The notes under the pieces are model-generated. The model saw only the letters and a list, made by a program, of their open reading frames with translations. It did no database searches and was not told the origin of the DNA. The position numbers and the translations under genes are program-made. A DNA stretch of 64,000 nt. It comes from Noviherbaspirillum humi (lineage in GTDB: Bacteria; Pseudomonadota; Gammaproteobacteria; Burkholderiales; Burkholderiaceae_D). This document shows positions 26,592 to 39,483 of this stretch, in pieces. The DNA lies in contig NZ_FZOT01000019.1 in NCBI RefSeq assembly GCF_900188095.1, forward strand, positions 26,244 to 90,243, written 5' to 3'. The first letter of the stretch is position 1. Each line of letters begins with the position of its first letter.

Positions 26592-28343
26592 TTAGAACTC
26601 TTCCCAGTCGTCCTGGCCGCCTGCAGGCTGCGGGCGCGGCACGGCTGCCGTCCGCACCACTGGCACGCCGGCCGATGCGCTGGCGATCTTCGGGCGCTTC
26701 GACGCGCGGACAGGCGCCGGCTTGTGCTTCACGGCAGGGGAACTGGCCTTGGCCTTGACCGGCACCGGCGCCGCCGCTACCGACTGCTGCACCCCGTCGA
26801 GCTTGAACACGCCCACCGCATGCGTCAAATGGCCGGCCTGCTCGCGCATGGCATCGGCTGCCGCTGCCGCCTGCTCGACCAGGGCGGCATTCTGCTGCGT
26901 CACCTGGTCCATCTGGGTGATGGCATGATTCACCTGCTCGATGCCGGCGCTCTGCTCTTCGGACGCGGCCATGATTTCGGCCATGATGTCGGTCACGCGG
27001 CGCACGCTGCTGACCACCTCGTCCATCGTGCTCCCAGCCTCGCCCACCAGCTTGCTGCCGGTCTCGACCTTCTCCACCGAGTCGTCGATCAGGGCCTTGA
27101 TCTCCTTGGCTGCCGCGGCCGAGCGCTGCGCCAGGCTGCGCACCTCGCCCGCCACCACCGCGAACCCCCGCCCCTGCTCGCCGGCGCGCGCCGCTTCCAC
27201 CGCCGCGTTCAAGGCCAGGATATTGGTCTGGAAGGCGATGCCGTCGATGACGCTGATGATGTCCACGATCTTCTTCGAGGCATCGTTGATGGAACCCATG
27301 GTCTGCACCACCTGCGACACCACCGTCCCGCCCCGGGTCGCCACTTCGGAGGCGGACACGGCCAGGGTATTGGCCTGGCGGGCATTGTCGGCATTCTGCT
27401 TGACGGTGGAGGTGAGCTCTTCCATGGAGGACGCGGTTTCCTCCAGCGAGCTGGCCTGCTGCTCGGTGCGGGAAGACAGGTCCATGGTGCCGCTGGAAAT
27501 CTCTGCCGTGGCGGTGGTGATGGCCTCGGTGCCGCCGCGCACTTCCGCGACGATGCGCATCAGGCTCAGGTTCATGTCGCGCAAGGCTTCCATCAACTGG
27601 CCGGTCTCGTCCTTGCTGGTGACGGCGATGTCGGCGCGCAGGTCGCCGTCGGCCACCTTGCGCGCCACGGCCACCGCCTCGCCCAGGGGGCGGGAGATGC
27701 TGCGTGCAATGAGAAAGGCGAAGGTGATGCCGAACGCCAGCACCAGCAATACCAGCAGGCCCAGCAGCTCGAAGCCCTTCTTGTAGCTTTGCTCGATGGC
27801 GTGGGCGTTGTCGTCAATCGCCTTGCGCTGCACCTGCAGCAGTTCCATCAGCAGGGATTCATACAGCTTCGACGCCGGCAGGTACTGCTGCTCCAGGATG
27901 CGGGTGGACTCGGCCGAATTGCCGGCCACCTTTTCCTTGATCGCGGTATCGCGCGCCTTCTGGTACTTCTCCCGCACCTCCCCGATGCGCTTGTACAGGT
28001 CTTTCTCCTGATCGGTCACCAGGTAAGCCTCGAAGGCCTTCTGGATCTCGCTCGACGACTTTGCGGTGGCGGCGGTGTCTTCCTTGAAGAACACGCCCAG
28101 GCTTTCGTCAGTGCTCTTGGCGATGGCGGTAGTACGGCGGATGGCGGCGAAGACATTGCGATACCAGTCGGCCACCAGGCGTTCCTTCGCGAGCGGCTTT
28201 TCCATCATCTGCCGGGTTTCTTCCGACACCTGGCGCAATTGCCACATGCCGACGCCGGTGGAGAGAATGGAAAGTGCGAGAACGATGGCGAAGCCAAGTG
28301 CGAGGCGGGTGCTGATGCGAAGATTCTTGAACATGCTGATCAT
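26592..28343 (-). CDS. Methyl-accepting chemotaxis protein
   Basis: 583 aa. The first helix (about 10-32) and the second (about 190-212) bracket a roughly 155-residue periplasmic four-helix-bundle (4HB_MCP-type) sensor. HAMP follows, then the signalling hairpin with the strictly conserved tip [38 protein letters not shown] is a class-36H-like methylation region. The tail after about 530 is Lys/Pro/Ala-rich and ends in DDWEEF, close to the NWETF-type pentapeptide that tethers CheR/CheB. This implies it is a methylated, adaptation-competent receptor. No che genes are in the window. The ligand is unknown; a second ATG three codons in is an alternative start. Confidence 0.9.
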   Translation of the reverse strand: MISMFKNLRISTRLALGFAIVLALSILSTGVGMWQLRQVSEETRQMMEKPLAKERLVADWYRNVFAAIRRTTAIAKSTDESLGVFFKEDTAATAKSSSEIQKAFEAYLVTDQEKDLYKRIGEVREKYQKARDTAIKEKVAGNSAESTRILEQQYLPASKLYESLLMELLQVQRKAIDDNAHAIEQSYKKGFELLGLLVLLVLAFGITFAFLIARSISRPLGEAVAVARKVADGDLRADIAVTSKDETGQLMEALRDMNLSLMRIVAEVRGGTEAITTATAEISSGTMDLSSRTEQQASSLEETASSMEELTSTVKQNADNARQANTLAVSASEVATRGGTVVSQVVQTMGSINDASKKIVDIISVIDGIAFQTNILALNAAVEAARAGEQGRGFAVVAGEVRSLAQRSAAAAKEIKALIDDSVEKVETGSKLVGEAGSTMDEVVSSVRRVTDIMAEIMAASEEQSAGIEQVNHAITQMDQVTQQNAALVEQAAAAADAMREQAGHLTHAVGVFKLDGVQQSVAAAPVPVKAKASSPAVKHKPAPVRASKRPKIASASAGVPVVRTAAVPRPQPAGGQDDWEEF

Positions 28344-28732
28344 AGTGATGTGTTTCAGGCCGCCTTACGGCGCCGCGCCGCGCGGGCGCTTTTGCCTGTC
28401 TCCTCTCCATAGTTGTCGTTATTGTTGTGCAATGGCACGGAAACCCGGCGTGGCCAGAAGGGAGTTTCCGTCTGGAAAGCATAGTACTGACAAATTTTTG
28501 GGAAATAAATACCAAAAAGCTAATCGAAGCAAAGTCTTGGCATTCCGCTACCCGGTTTGCAACGGCGTCTTGGCAATTTTTCAAGTAAGCTTGCTTGGCG
28601 CATAAGCAGCTTTCTTTACCGACATCCACCCTGAAAGGAGCGTCATTTCGTTCATGCCTCTCCGTGACCCGCTTGTTTCCTTCCTCGTCCCGCGTTCCGA
28701 CGCGCCCGCCCTTCCTTTCTCCGGAGGCGGCC

Positions 28733-29794
28733 ATGCAGCGTGACAGCCTGTACCACAAAGTCTTCCTGCTGCTGCTGCTGCTGGTCAGCCTGGCATTCGG
28801 CTGGATCCTCTGGCCTTTCTACGGCGCGGTGTTCTGGGCGATGGTGCTGGCCATCCTGTTCGCGCCCTTTCATCGGCGCATGCTGGCGTCGCTGCATTCC
28901 CGGAAAAATCTGGCTGCCATTGCGACGCTGCTGCTGTGCCTGGTGATCGTCATCCTGCCGCTGACCTTCATCACCAGTGCGCTGGTGCAGGAAGGCGTGA
29001 CGGTCTACAACAGGATCCGGAGCGGGCAGATCGACTTCGGCGTGTATCTGCAGCAGATCATGAATGCGCTGCCCTCCTGGCTGGTGAACATCCTGGACCG
29101 CTTCGGCATGACCACCATGGTCAGCCTGCGCGACAAGCTCTCCGCCGGCGCCCAGCAGGGCAGCCAGGAGATTGCCAAGCAGGCGTTGAGCATCGGGCAG
29201 AACACCTTCGATTTCCTGGTCAGCTTCGGCATCATGCTCTACCTGCTGTTCTTCCTGCTGCGCGACGGCCGCGAGCTGGCCGAACGCATCCGCCAGGCGG
29301 TACCGCTGCACGCCCGCCACAAGGATTACCTGCTTAAAAAGTTCACCACCGTCATCCGCGCCACGGTGAAGGGCAACATCGTGGTGGCGGCGGTGCAGGG
29401 CGCGCTCGGCGGCGTCATGTTCTGGATCCTGGGTATCCAGGGGGCACTGCTGTGGGCGGTGCTGATGGCTTTTCTCTCGCTGCTCCCGGCGGTCGGCGCC
29501 GGCCTGGTGTGGCTGCCGGTGGCAATCTACTTCCTGCTCACCGGCTCCATCTGGCAGGGCGTGGTGCTGATCGCCTTTGGCGTGCTGGTGATCGGCCTGG
29601 TCGACAATATCCTGCGTCCGCTGCTGGTCGGCAAGGATACGCAGATGCCCGACTACATCGTGCTGCTGTCCACGGTGGGCGGCATGGCGCTGTTCGGCCT
29701 GAACGGCTTCGTCATCGGCCCCGTGATCGCGGCGCTGTTCATCGCGGTATGGGACCTGTTTTCTCGGGCGGAGGAAGTGCACGAGGAGCACTAG
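28733..29794 (+). CDS. AI-2E family transporter (PerM/YhhT type)
   Basis: 353 aa from the ATG at 28733, six bases after CCGGAGG. It has about eight membrane helices in the pattern of PF01594: a cluster of three at the start, a soluble stretch (VYNRIRSGQIDFGVYLQQI), then helices with LYLLFFLLRDGRELAERI. The signature late segment is FLSLLPAVGAGLVWLPVAIYFLLTG, followed by GLVDNILRPLLVGKDTQMPD. Members have been linked to autoinducer-2 export or to sodium/proton antiport; the substrate here is not determinable. It is divergent from the MCP gene across about 390 bp. Confidence 0.85.
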   Translation: MQRDSLYHKVFLLLLLLVSLAFGWILWPFYGAVFWAMVLAILFAPFHRRMLASLHSRKNLAAIATLLLCLVIVILPLTFITSALVQEGVTVYNRIRSGQIDFGVYLQQIMNALPSWLVNILDRFGMTTMVSLRDKLSAGAQQGSQEIAKQALSIGQNTFDFLVSFGIMLYLLFFLLRDGRELAERIRQAVPLHARHKDYLLKKFTTVIRATVKGNIVVAAVQGALGGVMFWILGIQGALLWAVLMAFLSLLPAVGAGLVWLPVAIYFLLTGSIWQGVVLIAFGVLVIGLVDNILRPLLVGKDTQMPDYIVLLSTVGGMALFGLNGFVIGPVIAALFIAVWDLFSRAEEVHEEH

Positions 29795-30122
29795 CACCCG
29801 TGCACGGGGCACAGCAATCGCATTTCCATCCATCGCATGGCTTACGCCCGGACCGCCATGCACGCAATTGACGGTCACCATGATCCACCGACAGCGGAAA
29901 ATGCGACACCGCCAAGGCAATCAGCGAGCAACTGCATCCACACCTTGATTTGCCAGGATGACGGCTTATCGCTTCGAGGCGGCTTCACGAAACTGGCTGG
30001 CATCTACACCGGGCATTGCAATGCAGCTGGTGCTGTAAATCTCGGTATCGCTTGAATTCACCATACGTACCGGACATCTCCCACTTCGCCGCTGGAATGG
30101 TTAACTCGAAAGAAAATTTGCC
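29795..30122. other. Intergenic region ahead of the 1030-aa orphan
   Basis: 328 bp of lower GC than the left flank. At 30085-30108 it contains TTCG, 16 bases, then CTCG, one mismatch from the hrpII-box pattern TTCG-N16-TTCG, only 14 bases before the ATG. Otherwise nothing recognisable. Confidence 0.4.
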
Positions 30123-33100
30123 ATGTGGAGCAAAGCATCTTTTGCATTTATTGAATCCGGCAGCGCAAGCAACCCAGTGCTAGGCTCAATCCGATCCGCT
30201 TCGGCGCAACCGCTGCTTGCCTTGCTGCCACACCCTGTAGAGTCTGCCTTTACCCCGCCCCCCAATTTGTCGCCTGGGATCATTCAGGCTATTGAACGGG
30301 CATGGGCTCAACCCGCCGCCTCTAGGCTAACGCCACCCACTCTCAAGGCGCCAACAAGCGTGGCGCGAATCCTCGCCGTCCTGCTGAACATTTCGGGCCG
30401 ATCGGAGCCCGGATTCATCCTGGGCAAGCTAACGGGCGCCATCCCCTGGGACTTGTCGTTTCGCGATTGCCAGATGGCCGACATCGCCCTTGAGAAAGCA
30501 AAGCAGCTCAATATCCCGTTACCCATGCTTGAGCAGCAAGATTCACTCACGACCCAACAAAAGCTCGGGCTGATCCGGTTTGCTGCCGGACTGGGAGAAC
30601 TTCTCACTTCAGATTCCCGGAAACAGCGCGAACAGACTTTTCTGACCATGTTCAAGCAAGTCATGGCCACTGCATTCGGCTCACCCGGTGGCATGAAACA
30701 ACTTCACCGCCGCTACGCCACCACGGGCAGCAAGCCTGCCCGTAAGAATGCGCAGGGAGGCCGCGCGAGCACCGGCTCCGGAAATCGGGAAACTGCCAAG
30801 CGGATTTCCCTGCCCGCCCCCGTTTTCACCTCCTTTACCTCGAGCCAGCCTAGCGAAGCCCCCACGCCGCAGCAGCAGAGCCGAGCGACCCGACTAGTCA
30901 ACGAGTTCGCCGCCGGCGTTTTCAGCGGCGATATCAAATGGGATATGTCTCGTCTGATGGAAGGCAACCTGCCGGCGCTGTACGAGGCTGGCAAGAAAAA
31001 AGTCGACAAGGCAGGCCTGCCGGCACCGCTTGCCACCGTCTGTCTCGACAGGCTCGTCCTGGCCATCTACAACAAGCTTGCTCACGCCGTTCTCGGTGAA
31101 AGGTCGGGCAACAAATTTTCCATTCCACTGAAAACTGTTGACGACATCATCAAGGGGATACACCTGATTAGTGCCCGATACGGCGGCGCGGTGCAGTTGT
31201 ACGGCATACCGATGAACGAAGCAGGTTTCAGCGATCTGGCAAGAAGGTTGTGGCAGGATGCCATCGACGGCGAGATCCAGGCCGCCAGGAGCCGTTCACC
31301 CTTCAGGGCGGTGATATTCGATCGCCTAGGCATGCCCCAACCGGTAACGCGGGTTGAAAAGAACGGGCCAGGCTTAGCGTTCGAGCGAAGCGATGGCGCG
31401 CCTGGCCGCTTTCATATCGAAACACTGACACTCTATACGCGGGATGGCGGTGCCTGGTTCGGCTACGGCAATCCGCAGGCGAGGCCGCCACGCATCTACC
31501 CTATCCCCGGCGGCAGGCAGGAGCTGGTTCCTCCCGGAGGCGACACTCGAAACGTCGCCTGGATGCGGCGGTTGTCCGCGCATGTGATGGCGCAACGCGA
31601 TGGCGGCGCCCTAGCCGAGGACGCGTTCATACCGCTGCGGGGGCAAGGATTGAGCTTTCCGCAAGGAGGCTCACAGGAATTCAAACCTGCGCAGCCGCTG
31701 CAAAGGCCGCCTGCAAACCCGGCAGGCGGCAGCGGTTCCATTGAGGAAGTGGCACAGAAATACGGGGTCACCGCGCACAATGTGCGGCGCCTGATGAACG
31801 CCACTGGCATGACTGCCGAACAAGCGGCTTCTTATCTGGCGGCCCAAGTCCTGTTTTCCGGCGGAGGCAGCAGGGCGGACAGGCGCAATGCGAGAAACCA
31901 AACCCCTGGCAACACCATTACGGCCATTGAGGCATATGCAAGCGACCAACTCAACAATGCCATCCTCGAGGAGATTCGCCGTGCCTCTTACGAAGTACTG
32001 AAAAGTTGGCTGTCAGAAGTCAATGTCGATGAGCTGCCTTGGCCGATTCAGCAGGCACTTCGTGACAATCGCAACTTCGGGTCAGTAATTGATAAGCGAC
32101 TGCGTAACATTGCGGCCGCCCTCGCGCATTCACGCCCGCTTGATCAGGCAGTCGATGGCCCTATTGAAAAGAAAGAGAATCTTTTCCCTATCGACGTGCG
32201 TTCGTCCATTCGATTTGTTTCAATGGAAGCAGCAAATACGGAGCCTTCGAATCCATACGGAAAATTTTATGGCGAAATATTGTTTGCTCCAACGGCCAAA
32301 TACTCAGAAACGAAGGATCTCCCCCAGGTTATCCATGGTCTTGTGCATGAATTTGGATTTGACAAACCGGGGCACGATTTAATCCACCTCGGGTCTGGAA
32401 TTGGGGTGGACCCGAAACTCGTACTTCCAGGCACCGCTGCTGGAGTAGATTCAACGACAAGCCTTAATCCATCAAACAAACCAAGTGCAACGTCAGAAGA
32501 TCAACCGGCAAACTTCAATGGCCTTTTGATAGAGGCAATGGGGTTTGGATTGGCTGCGCAACTGCAGGAGGAAGCGGGCAGCTTCGTCAGGAGCGTATAT
32601 GACGCATTACCCGTGAAGGATCAAGAGCTGGACCGCCTGCTCGATGGAAGGTCTAAACAGGAAGAACAGCAAGTCAAGTTGCAATTGAAGGTCAATGTAG
32701 ACTCGGCTTTCGCCGATCTGTGGCAACGCACCGGATATTTTGTAGAGTTCAACGGACTCGTAGACGGAACTGATTATTGGCGGCAGGCAAAAAACCTCGC
32801 TGACAATGGCCCCGAAAAAATTGAACCGGACGCAAGGCAGCCAGGTACCTATACCTACTACATGCCGTCAAATATCATTTACGCATTCAAACTGGCATTC
32901 AAAGAACTGCTCGCGACGAATCCTCACTTCAGAAAAGAGTTACGGGCCAACTTTGTACGGTATCTCGATTTTGTCAGCAAGCTGAAGGTCATGTACGACA
33001 ACGGCATCGCGCCGCGCCGGACGTCGATCGATTTGTCCCTGTCAGGCGACAGCACCCGAGCGATGCTGGCGACGGTCATCGGTGGCCTGGAGCAGGTAAA

Positions 33101-33215
33101 GCGGTTATATCCAGGCATGACAAGCGTCGATGAGTTGATTCGACACTATCAAACGATCATCAAGAAAGGGGACGATAAGTCTCGAGCGAACGTCGATGCT
33201 CCACGCTTCAGGTAG
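30123..33215 (+). CDS. Large orphan protein of unknown function, lower GC than its surroundings
   Basis: 1030 aa, no signal peptide and no membrane helix. I recognise no domain. The first 60 residues are rich in Ser, Ala and Pro. Residues about 190-260 are a low-complexity Ser/Gly/Gln linker, and about 490-540 another, Gly/Pro-rich. Residues about 537-572 (SIEEVAQKYGVTAHNVRRLM and following) resemble a helix-turn-helix or a small helical bundle. HGLVHEFGF near 740 is His-rich but not an HExxH zinc site. The C-terminal third is helical and charged. GC and codon use drop, most clearly after 32080, indicating transfer. A secreted effector or toxin is conceivable from the N-terminal composition, but unproven. 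The ribosome-binding site is weak (AAAGAAAA). Confidence 0.7.
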   Translation: MWSKASFAFIESGSASNPVLGSIRSASAQPLLALLPHPVESAFTPPPNLSPGIIQAIERAWAQPAASRLTPPTLKAPTSVARILAVLLNISGRSEPGFILGKLTGAIPWDLSFRDCQMADIALEKAKQLNIPLPMLEQQDSLTTQQKLGLIRFAAGLGELLTSDSRKQREQTFLTMFKQVMATAFGSPGGMKQLHRRYATTGSKPARKNAQGGRASTGSGNRETAKRISLPAPVFTSFTSSQPSEAPTPQQQSRATRLVNEFAAGVFSGDIKWDMSRLMEGNLPALYEAGKKKVDKAGLPAPLATVCLDRLVLAIYNKLAHAVLGERSGNKFSIPLKTVDDIIKGIHLISARYGGAVQLYGIPMNEAGFSDLARRLWQDAIDGEIQAARSRSPFRAVIFDRLGMPQPVTRVEKNGPGLAFERSDGAPGRFHIETLTLYTRDGGAWFGYGNPQARPPRIYPIPGGRQELVPPGGDTRNVAWMRRLSAHVMAQRDGGALAEDAFIPLRGQGLSFPQGGSQEFKPAQPLQRPPANPAGGSGSIEEVAQKYGVTAHNVRRLMNATGMTAEQAASYLAAQVLFSGGGSRADRRNARNQTPGNTITAIEAYASDQLNNAILEEIRRASYEVLKSWLSEVNVDELPWPIQQALRDNRNFGSVIDKRLRNIAAALAHSRPLDQAVDGPIEKKENLFPIDVRSSIRFVSMEAANTEPSNPYGKFYGEILFAPTAKYSETKDLPQVIHGLVHEFGFDKPGHDLIHLGSGIGVDPKLVLPGTAAGVDSTTSLNPSNKPSATSEDQPANFNGLLIEAMGFGLAAQLQEEAGSFVRSVYDALPVKDQELDRLLDGRSKQEEQQVKLQLKVNVDSAFADLWQRTGYFVEFNGLVDGTDYWRQAKNLADNGPEKIEPDARQPGTYTYYMPSNIIYAFKLAFKELLATNPHFRKELRANFVRYLDFVSKLKVMYDNGIAPRRTSIDLSLSGDSTRAMLATVIGGLEQVKRLYPGMTSVDELIRHYQTIIKKGDDKSRANVDAPRFR

Positions 33216-33238
33216 ACGCTAGATGGACATCGCCCTCT

Positions 33239-33256
33239 TTCGTGGAAACCCACGAA
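33239..33256 (+). terminator. Weak hairpin after the orphan gene
   Basis: TTCGTGG / CCACGAA, a 7-bp stem with a 4-base loop, lies about 25 bp past the stop codon. There is no T run; a possible 3' end only. Confidence 0.3.
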
Positions 33257-33335
33257 GAAAGCATGATCCGTTTCTCGGGCAAGCGCAGGAGCCTTAATCG
33301 CGTCGCTGGAAGCTCAGGTGATGAGCAGCTTGATT

Positions 33336-34309
33336 CTAAAGCGTTTCCTTACCTTGTTCGAGTTCACGCTCTGCGCTTCCAATCCTCGTTTTGAATGAAC
33401 CCTGCCATCGCGGCCCCAGCAGCACAATCCCCAGCGCCCCAGCCAACAACACAATCCCCGCCCACTGCCATCCGCTGACCGTTTCACCCAACAGCAGCGT
33501 CCCCGCTGCCAGCCCTACCAGCGGCACGCCTAAACTAAAAGGCGCCACCCGGCTGGCCGCATGCCGCTTGAGCAGCCCGGTCCAGAGCGTATAGGCGAGG
33601 ATGGTGGCCACCCACCCGAGCGCCGCCACCGCCGCCCAGCTGGATGGCGCGGCGTGCAGCCAGCGCCAGCGCGCTTGCGGCGCATCGAACACCCAGGACA
33701 GCAGCATGAAGGGCAGCACCGGCACCATGCTGGTCCAGACCATGAAGCCGAGCACATTGAATTCGGGTGTGGCGCGCTGCGCCTTGCGCACCACGATATT
33801 CGAGACCGCCCACATCGCCGCCGCGCCGAGGCTGAGCAGGAAGCCGAGCGGCGTGGTGGCCTGGGTCGCGCCGGCGCCGGGCGCGAGGTAGTTGGCGGCG
33901 AAGCAGCCTAGGCCGACGGCGGCCAGCACCAGGCCGAGTTGCAGCGGCCGGCCGACATGCTCGCGCAGGAACAGAAATCCAAGCAGGGCGGTGAAGAACA
34001 CCTGGGTCTGCACCAGCACCGAGGCCAGGGCCGCCGTCATGCCGACCTGCAGCGCCAGGAACAGCAGGCCGAACTGGCCCACGCCCTGGCACAGGCCATA
34101 GAGCGCAAGCCACTTCGGCGGCATGCGCGGCGGCCGCACCAGCAGGGCCAGCGGCAGGAAGGCGAAGACATAGCGCGCGGCGCCGAGCTGCATCGGCGTG
34201 AAGTCGCGCAGCGCCAGCTTCATGGCGACGAAGTTCAAGCCCCAGATCAGGACGATGCCGATGGCGGCGCCGTAGTCGCGCAGCCCGAAGGGTGCGGGCG
34301 ACGGCGCCC

Positions 34310-34313
<4 letters not shown>
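33336..34313 (-). CDS. EamA (DMT superfamily) transporter
   Basis: 325 aa, ten membrane helices in two homologous halves. Landmarks are IWGLNFVAMKLALRDF at the start of the first EamA repeat, VFFTALLGFLFLREHVGR at its end, MWAVSNIVVRKAQ at the start of the second and LVGLAAGTLLLGETVSGWQW at its end. It is an exporter-type carrier for amino acids or metabolites, substrate unknown. Its start overlaps the end of the hybrid-kinase gene by 4 bp, so it is the last gene of a receptor-kinase-transporter operon and may be that system's target or efflux arm. The C-terminal tail (ERELEQGKETL) is hydrophilic. Confidence 0.85.
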
Positions 34314-37174
<2,861 letters not shown>

Positions 37175-37180
37175 GGCGGC

Positions 37181-38410
37181 TTACTTCAGCGGCACCAGCA
37201 CGCCGTCGGCGCGATAGCGCGCCATCAGCAGTTCCTGGACGCCGAGCGCTTCGTGGCGGCCGGGCGCGAAGGGCGGGCGGTAATGCTTGATCAGGCCGCG
37301 ATGTTCGGGGACCCGTTCCAGCGCCTTGCGCACCGCATCGCGCTCGGTGGAGCCGGCGAGATCGATGGCTTTGGCCAAGATATGCATCATGTCATACGCA
37401 TGGGCCGCGCCCACCGGCCCCTGGATGTCTTCGATGCGGCGCACGTTCGACACCTTCGATGCCGACTGCAGGAAACGCTCCACCCTTTTCGGGTCGGCAT
37501 TGAAGAAGCTGAAGGTCTGGATCACCGAGAAATCCACCTGCTGCAAGGCCGGGCCGGCCTGCTGCACGAATTCTCCGCCGGTCACGCCCCAGTGGCTGAT
37601 GATGGGCAGGCGCTGTTCCGGCGGCAGTGCCGCCACTTCCTTCACCAGCACCGCCGCCTCGTCGTCGTTGGCCACCAGCACGATGGCCTTGGCGCCGGCG
37701 GCGCGCAGCTTCTCGTACTTGTCGATCAGGGAGGTGTCGCGCCAGTTGTACCAGCGGGTGCCGACCAGGCGCGGCGAGTTCACGCCGGCGAAGAATTTCT
37801 CCGCCGCGGCCAGATTGCTGCGCCCCCAGGAGGTATTGGTGAGCAGCAGGCCGACTTCGCCAAAGCCGCGCTGCGCCGCGCTCTTCAGCATGGCCGGCAT
37901 TGCCAGGCTGTCGCGCAGGGAGAGCCGGAAGATGTAGTTCGGCTGCATGCCGTTGTCGACGATGATGTCGGCCGAGGACCAGACTGCCATGAACAGCACG
38001 CGGGTGCGCTTGAGTGCGGGCAGCTCCTCGATCACCACCGGGCTGAAGCGGCCGCCGAATACCGCCACCAGACCCGGCATGGAAGCGAATTCCTCGATAT
38101 TGCGAATGCCGCGCGCCGGCATGGAACGATGGTCGCGCACCACGATCTCGATCGGACGCCCGCCGAGCACACCGCCGCCGACATTGATTTCCGCGACGGC
38201 GGCGCGCAGGCCGAGTTCCACCGCCTGTGCCGAGGTGCTGTTGGCCAGCCCGAATTCGCCGTCAATGCCGACCAGCACCGGCTGCGAGCTTCCACCGCCG
38301 GCCGGCGCCGCGCCGGCGCTGCCGGCCGCCAGCCACAGGCCCAGCATGCCCACAGACAGCATCCGAACCAGAAATGGCATCATGCCACCCCGCTTGCTTG
38401 AAAACCGCAT
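37181..38410 (-). CDS. ABC-type branched-chain-like substrate-binding protein (Peripla_BP_6)
   Basis: 409 aa from the ATG at 38410-38408 behind AAGGAGATTC. A basic N-region and Sec signal peptide run to about residue 35. The two-lobed LivJ-like fold shows in VLVGIDGEFGLANS, AAVAEINVGGGVLGGRPIEIV, VFGGRFSPVVIEE and GEVGLLLTNTSWGRSN. No ABC permease or ATPase is near. It is followed after 6 bp by the hybrid kinase, which argues for a role as periplasmic sensor subunit rather than transporter component. The ligand is unknown. Confidence 0.85.
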   Translation of the reverse strand: MRFSSKRGGMMPFLVRMLSVGMLGLWLAAGSAGAAPAGGGSSQPVLVGIDGEFGLANSTSAQAVELGLRAAVAEINVGGGVLGGRPIEIVVRDHRSMPARGIRNIEEFASMPGLVAVFGGRFSPVVIEELPALKRTRVLFMAVWSSADIIVDNGMQPNYIFRLSLRDSLAMPAMLKSAAQRGFGEVGLLLTNTSWGRSNLAAAEKFFAGVNSPRLVGTRWYNWRDTSLIDKYEKLRAAGAKAIVLVANDDEAAVLVKEVAALPPEQRLPIISHWGVTGGEFVQQAGPALQQVDFSVIQTFSFFNADPKRVERFLQSASKVSNVRRIEDIQGPVGAAHAYDMMHILAKAIDLAGSTERDAVRKALERVPEHRGLIKHYRPPFAPGRHEALGVQELLMARYRADGVLVPLK

Positions 38411-38452
38411 GAATCTCCTTGCCTCATTGATTTGATTGCCGTACCCATGGCG

Positions 38453-39352
38453 TCAATTGCGGCGCGCCAGCCATTGCTCGAGGAATTGAACGCAGGCACT
38501 TACCTTGGCCGACGTCGTCAGGCGCGATGGATAAACCGCCCACACATCCGCCTCTTGTTCGTACTGCGGCAATATATGCATCAGGTCGCCGCGCGCGATG
38601 CTTGGTTCCACGTCCCAGCGGGAACGAAGGATGATGCCATGCCCGTCTCGCGCCCACTGGTGCACGATCTCGCCATTATTGGCCGACAGCGGCCCGCTGA
38701 CTTTCACGCTCTCGATGCCGTTCGGCCCCTTCAGGCGCCAGCGGCCGAAATCCTGGTCGCGTTCGCGGATGACGATGCAGCGATGCTGCGAGAGGTCCTG
38801 CAGCGTGGCCGGCATACCGGCCGCCTTCAGATAGGCAGGGGAAGCGCAGAGGATGCGGGCATTGCGGGCGATGCGGCGCGCGATCATGTCCGGTTCCTGC
38901 ACCTGGCCGAGCCGGATGTCGAGATGGAAGCCCTCGCCCGCCAGATCGACCCGCCGGTCGAGCAGCTCGAGCTGGATTTCCAGCTCCGGATACTGCCGCG
39001 CCAGGGTCGACAGCGCCGGCGCCAGGTGGTTGCGGCCGAAGCCGGAACTGCTGCACAGGCGCAGCAGGCCGCGCACGGACTGGCGGGTATGGCTGACCGC
39101 ATCCGTCATGCCGTCCACATCCTCCAGGATGCGCTGCGCCCATTGCAGCACCACCTGGCCGTTTTCCGTCAGGCTGACGCTGCGCGTGGTCCGATGCAGC
39201 AAGGTAACGCCGAGGGATTTTTCCAGGACCGCGATGCGCTTGCTGACGAAGGCCTTGGACATGCCGAGTTCCAGCGCCGAGGCGGCAAAGCTGGCTTTGC
39301 GCGACACCACGGAAAACAGGCGCAAATCCTCGAGCGATGGCGTATTGTTCAC
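38453..39352 (-). CDS. LysR-family transcriptional regulator, probable regulator of the divergent ttuC
   Basis: 299 aa. The N-terminal winged helix-turn-helix (about 1-62) reads LEDLRLFSVVSRKASFAASA and SKAFVSKRIAVLEKSLGVTLLHRTTR. The effector-binding domain follows, including LRLCSSSGFGRNHLAPAL and ARDGHGIILRS. It belongs to the short-type LTTRs and is divergent from ttuC with 131 bp between starts, as TtuA is in tartrate-utilisation loci. The intergenic palindrome at 39364-39382 is its probable binding site. A tartrate-related inducer is inference. Confidence 0.85.
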   Translation of the reverse strand: MNNTPSLEDLRLFSVVSRKASFAASALELGMSKAFVSKRIAVLEKSLGVTLLHRTTRSVSLTENGQVVLQWAQRILEDVDGMTDAVSHTRQSVRGLLRLCSSSGFGRNHLAPALSTLARQYPELEIQLELLDRRVDLAGEGFHLDIRLGQVQEPDMIARRIARNARILCASPAYLKAAGMPATLQDLSQHRCIVIRERDQDFGRWRLKGPNGIESVKVSGPLSANNGEIVHQWARDGHGIILRSRWDVEPSIARGDLMHILPQYEQEADVWAVYPSRLTTSAKVSACVQFLEQWLARRN

Positions 39353-39363
39353 GGCGCGTAGTC

Positions 39364-39382
39364 ATTGATGTCACGAATCAAT
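39364..39382. promoter_or_regulatory. LysR-type operator palindrome
   Basis: ATTGAT, seven bases, ATCAAT: a perfect interrupted palindrome containing the T-N11-A core of LTTR boxes. It lies 11 bp from the lysR start codon and about 100 bp from ttuC, suiting autorepression and ttuC activation. A second, shorter symmetrical site, TGAACAATTCA, lies at 39419-39430. Confidence 0.7.
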
Positions 39383-39483
39383 GGATTATACGTGCGCTGT
39401 AGGCAGTATGATGGATACTTGAACAATTCATTGGAATGCGCACCCGCTGGCGCGCTTCCCACACTAACAAGACGGAAGACAGA

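Noticed and set aside
32330..32390. Possible zinc-protease site in the 1030-aa orphan (HGLVHEFGF)
   Set aside because: The spacing is not HExxH and no downstream third ligand pattern fits a known metzincin or gluzincin.
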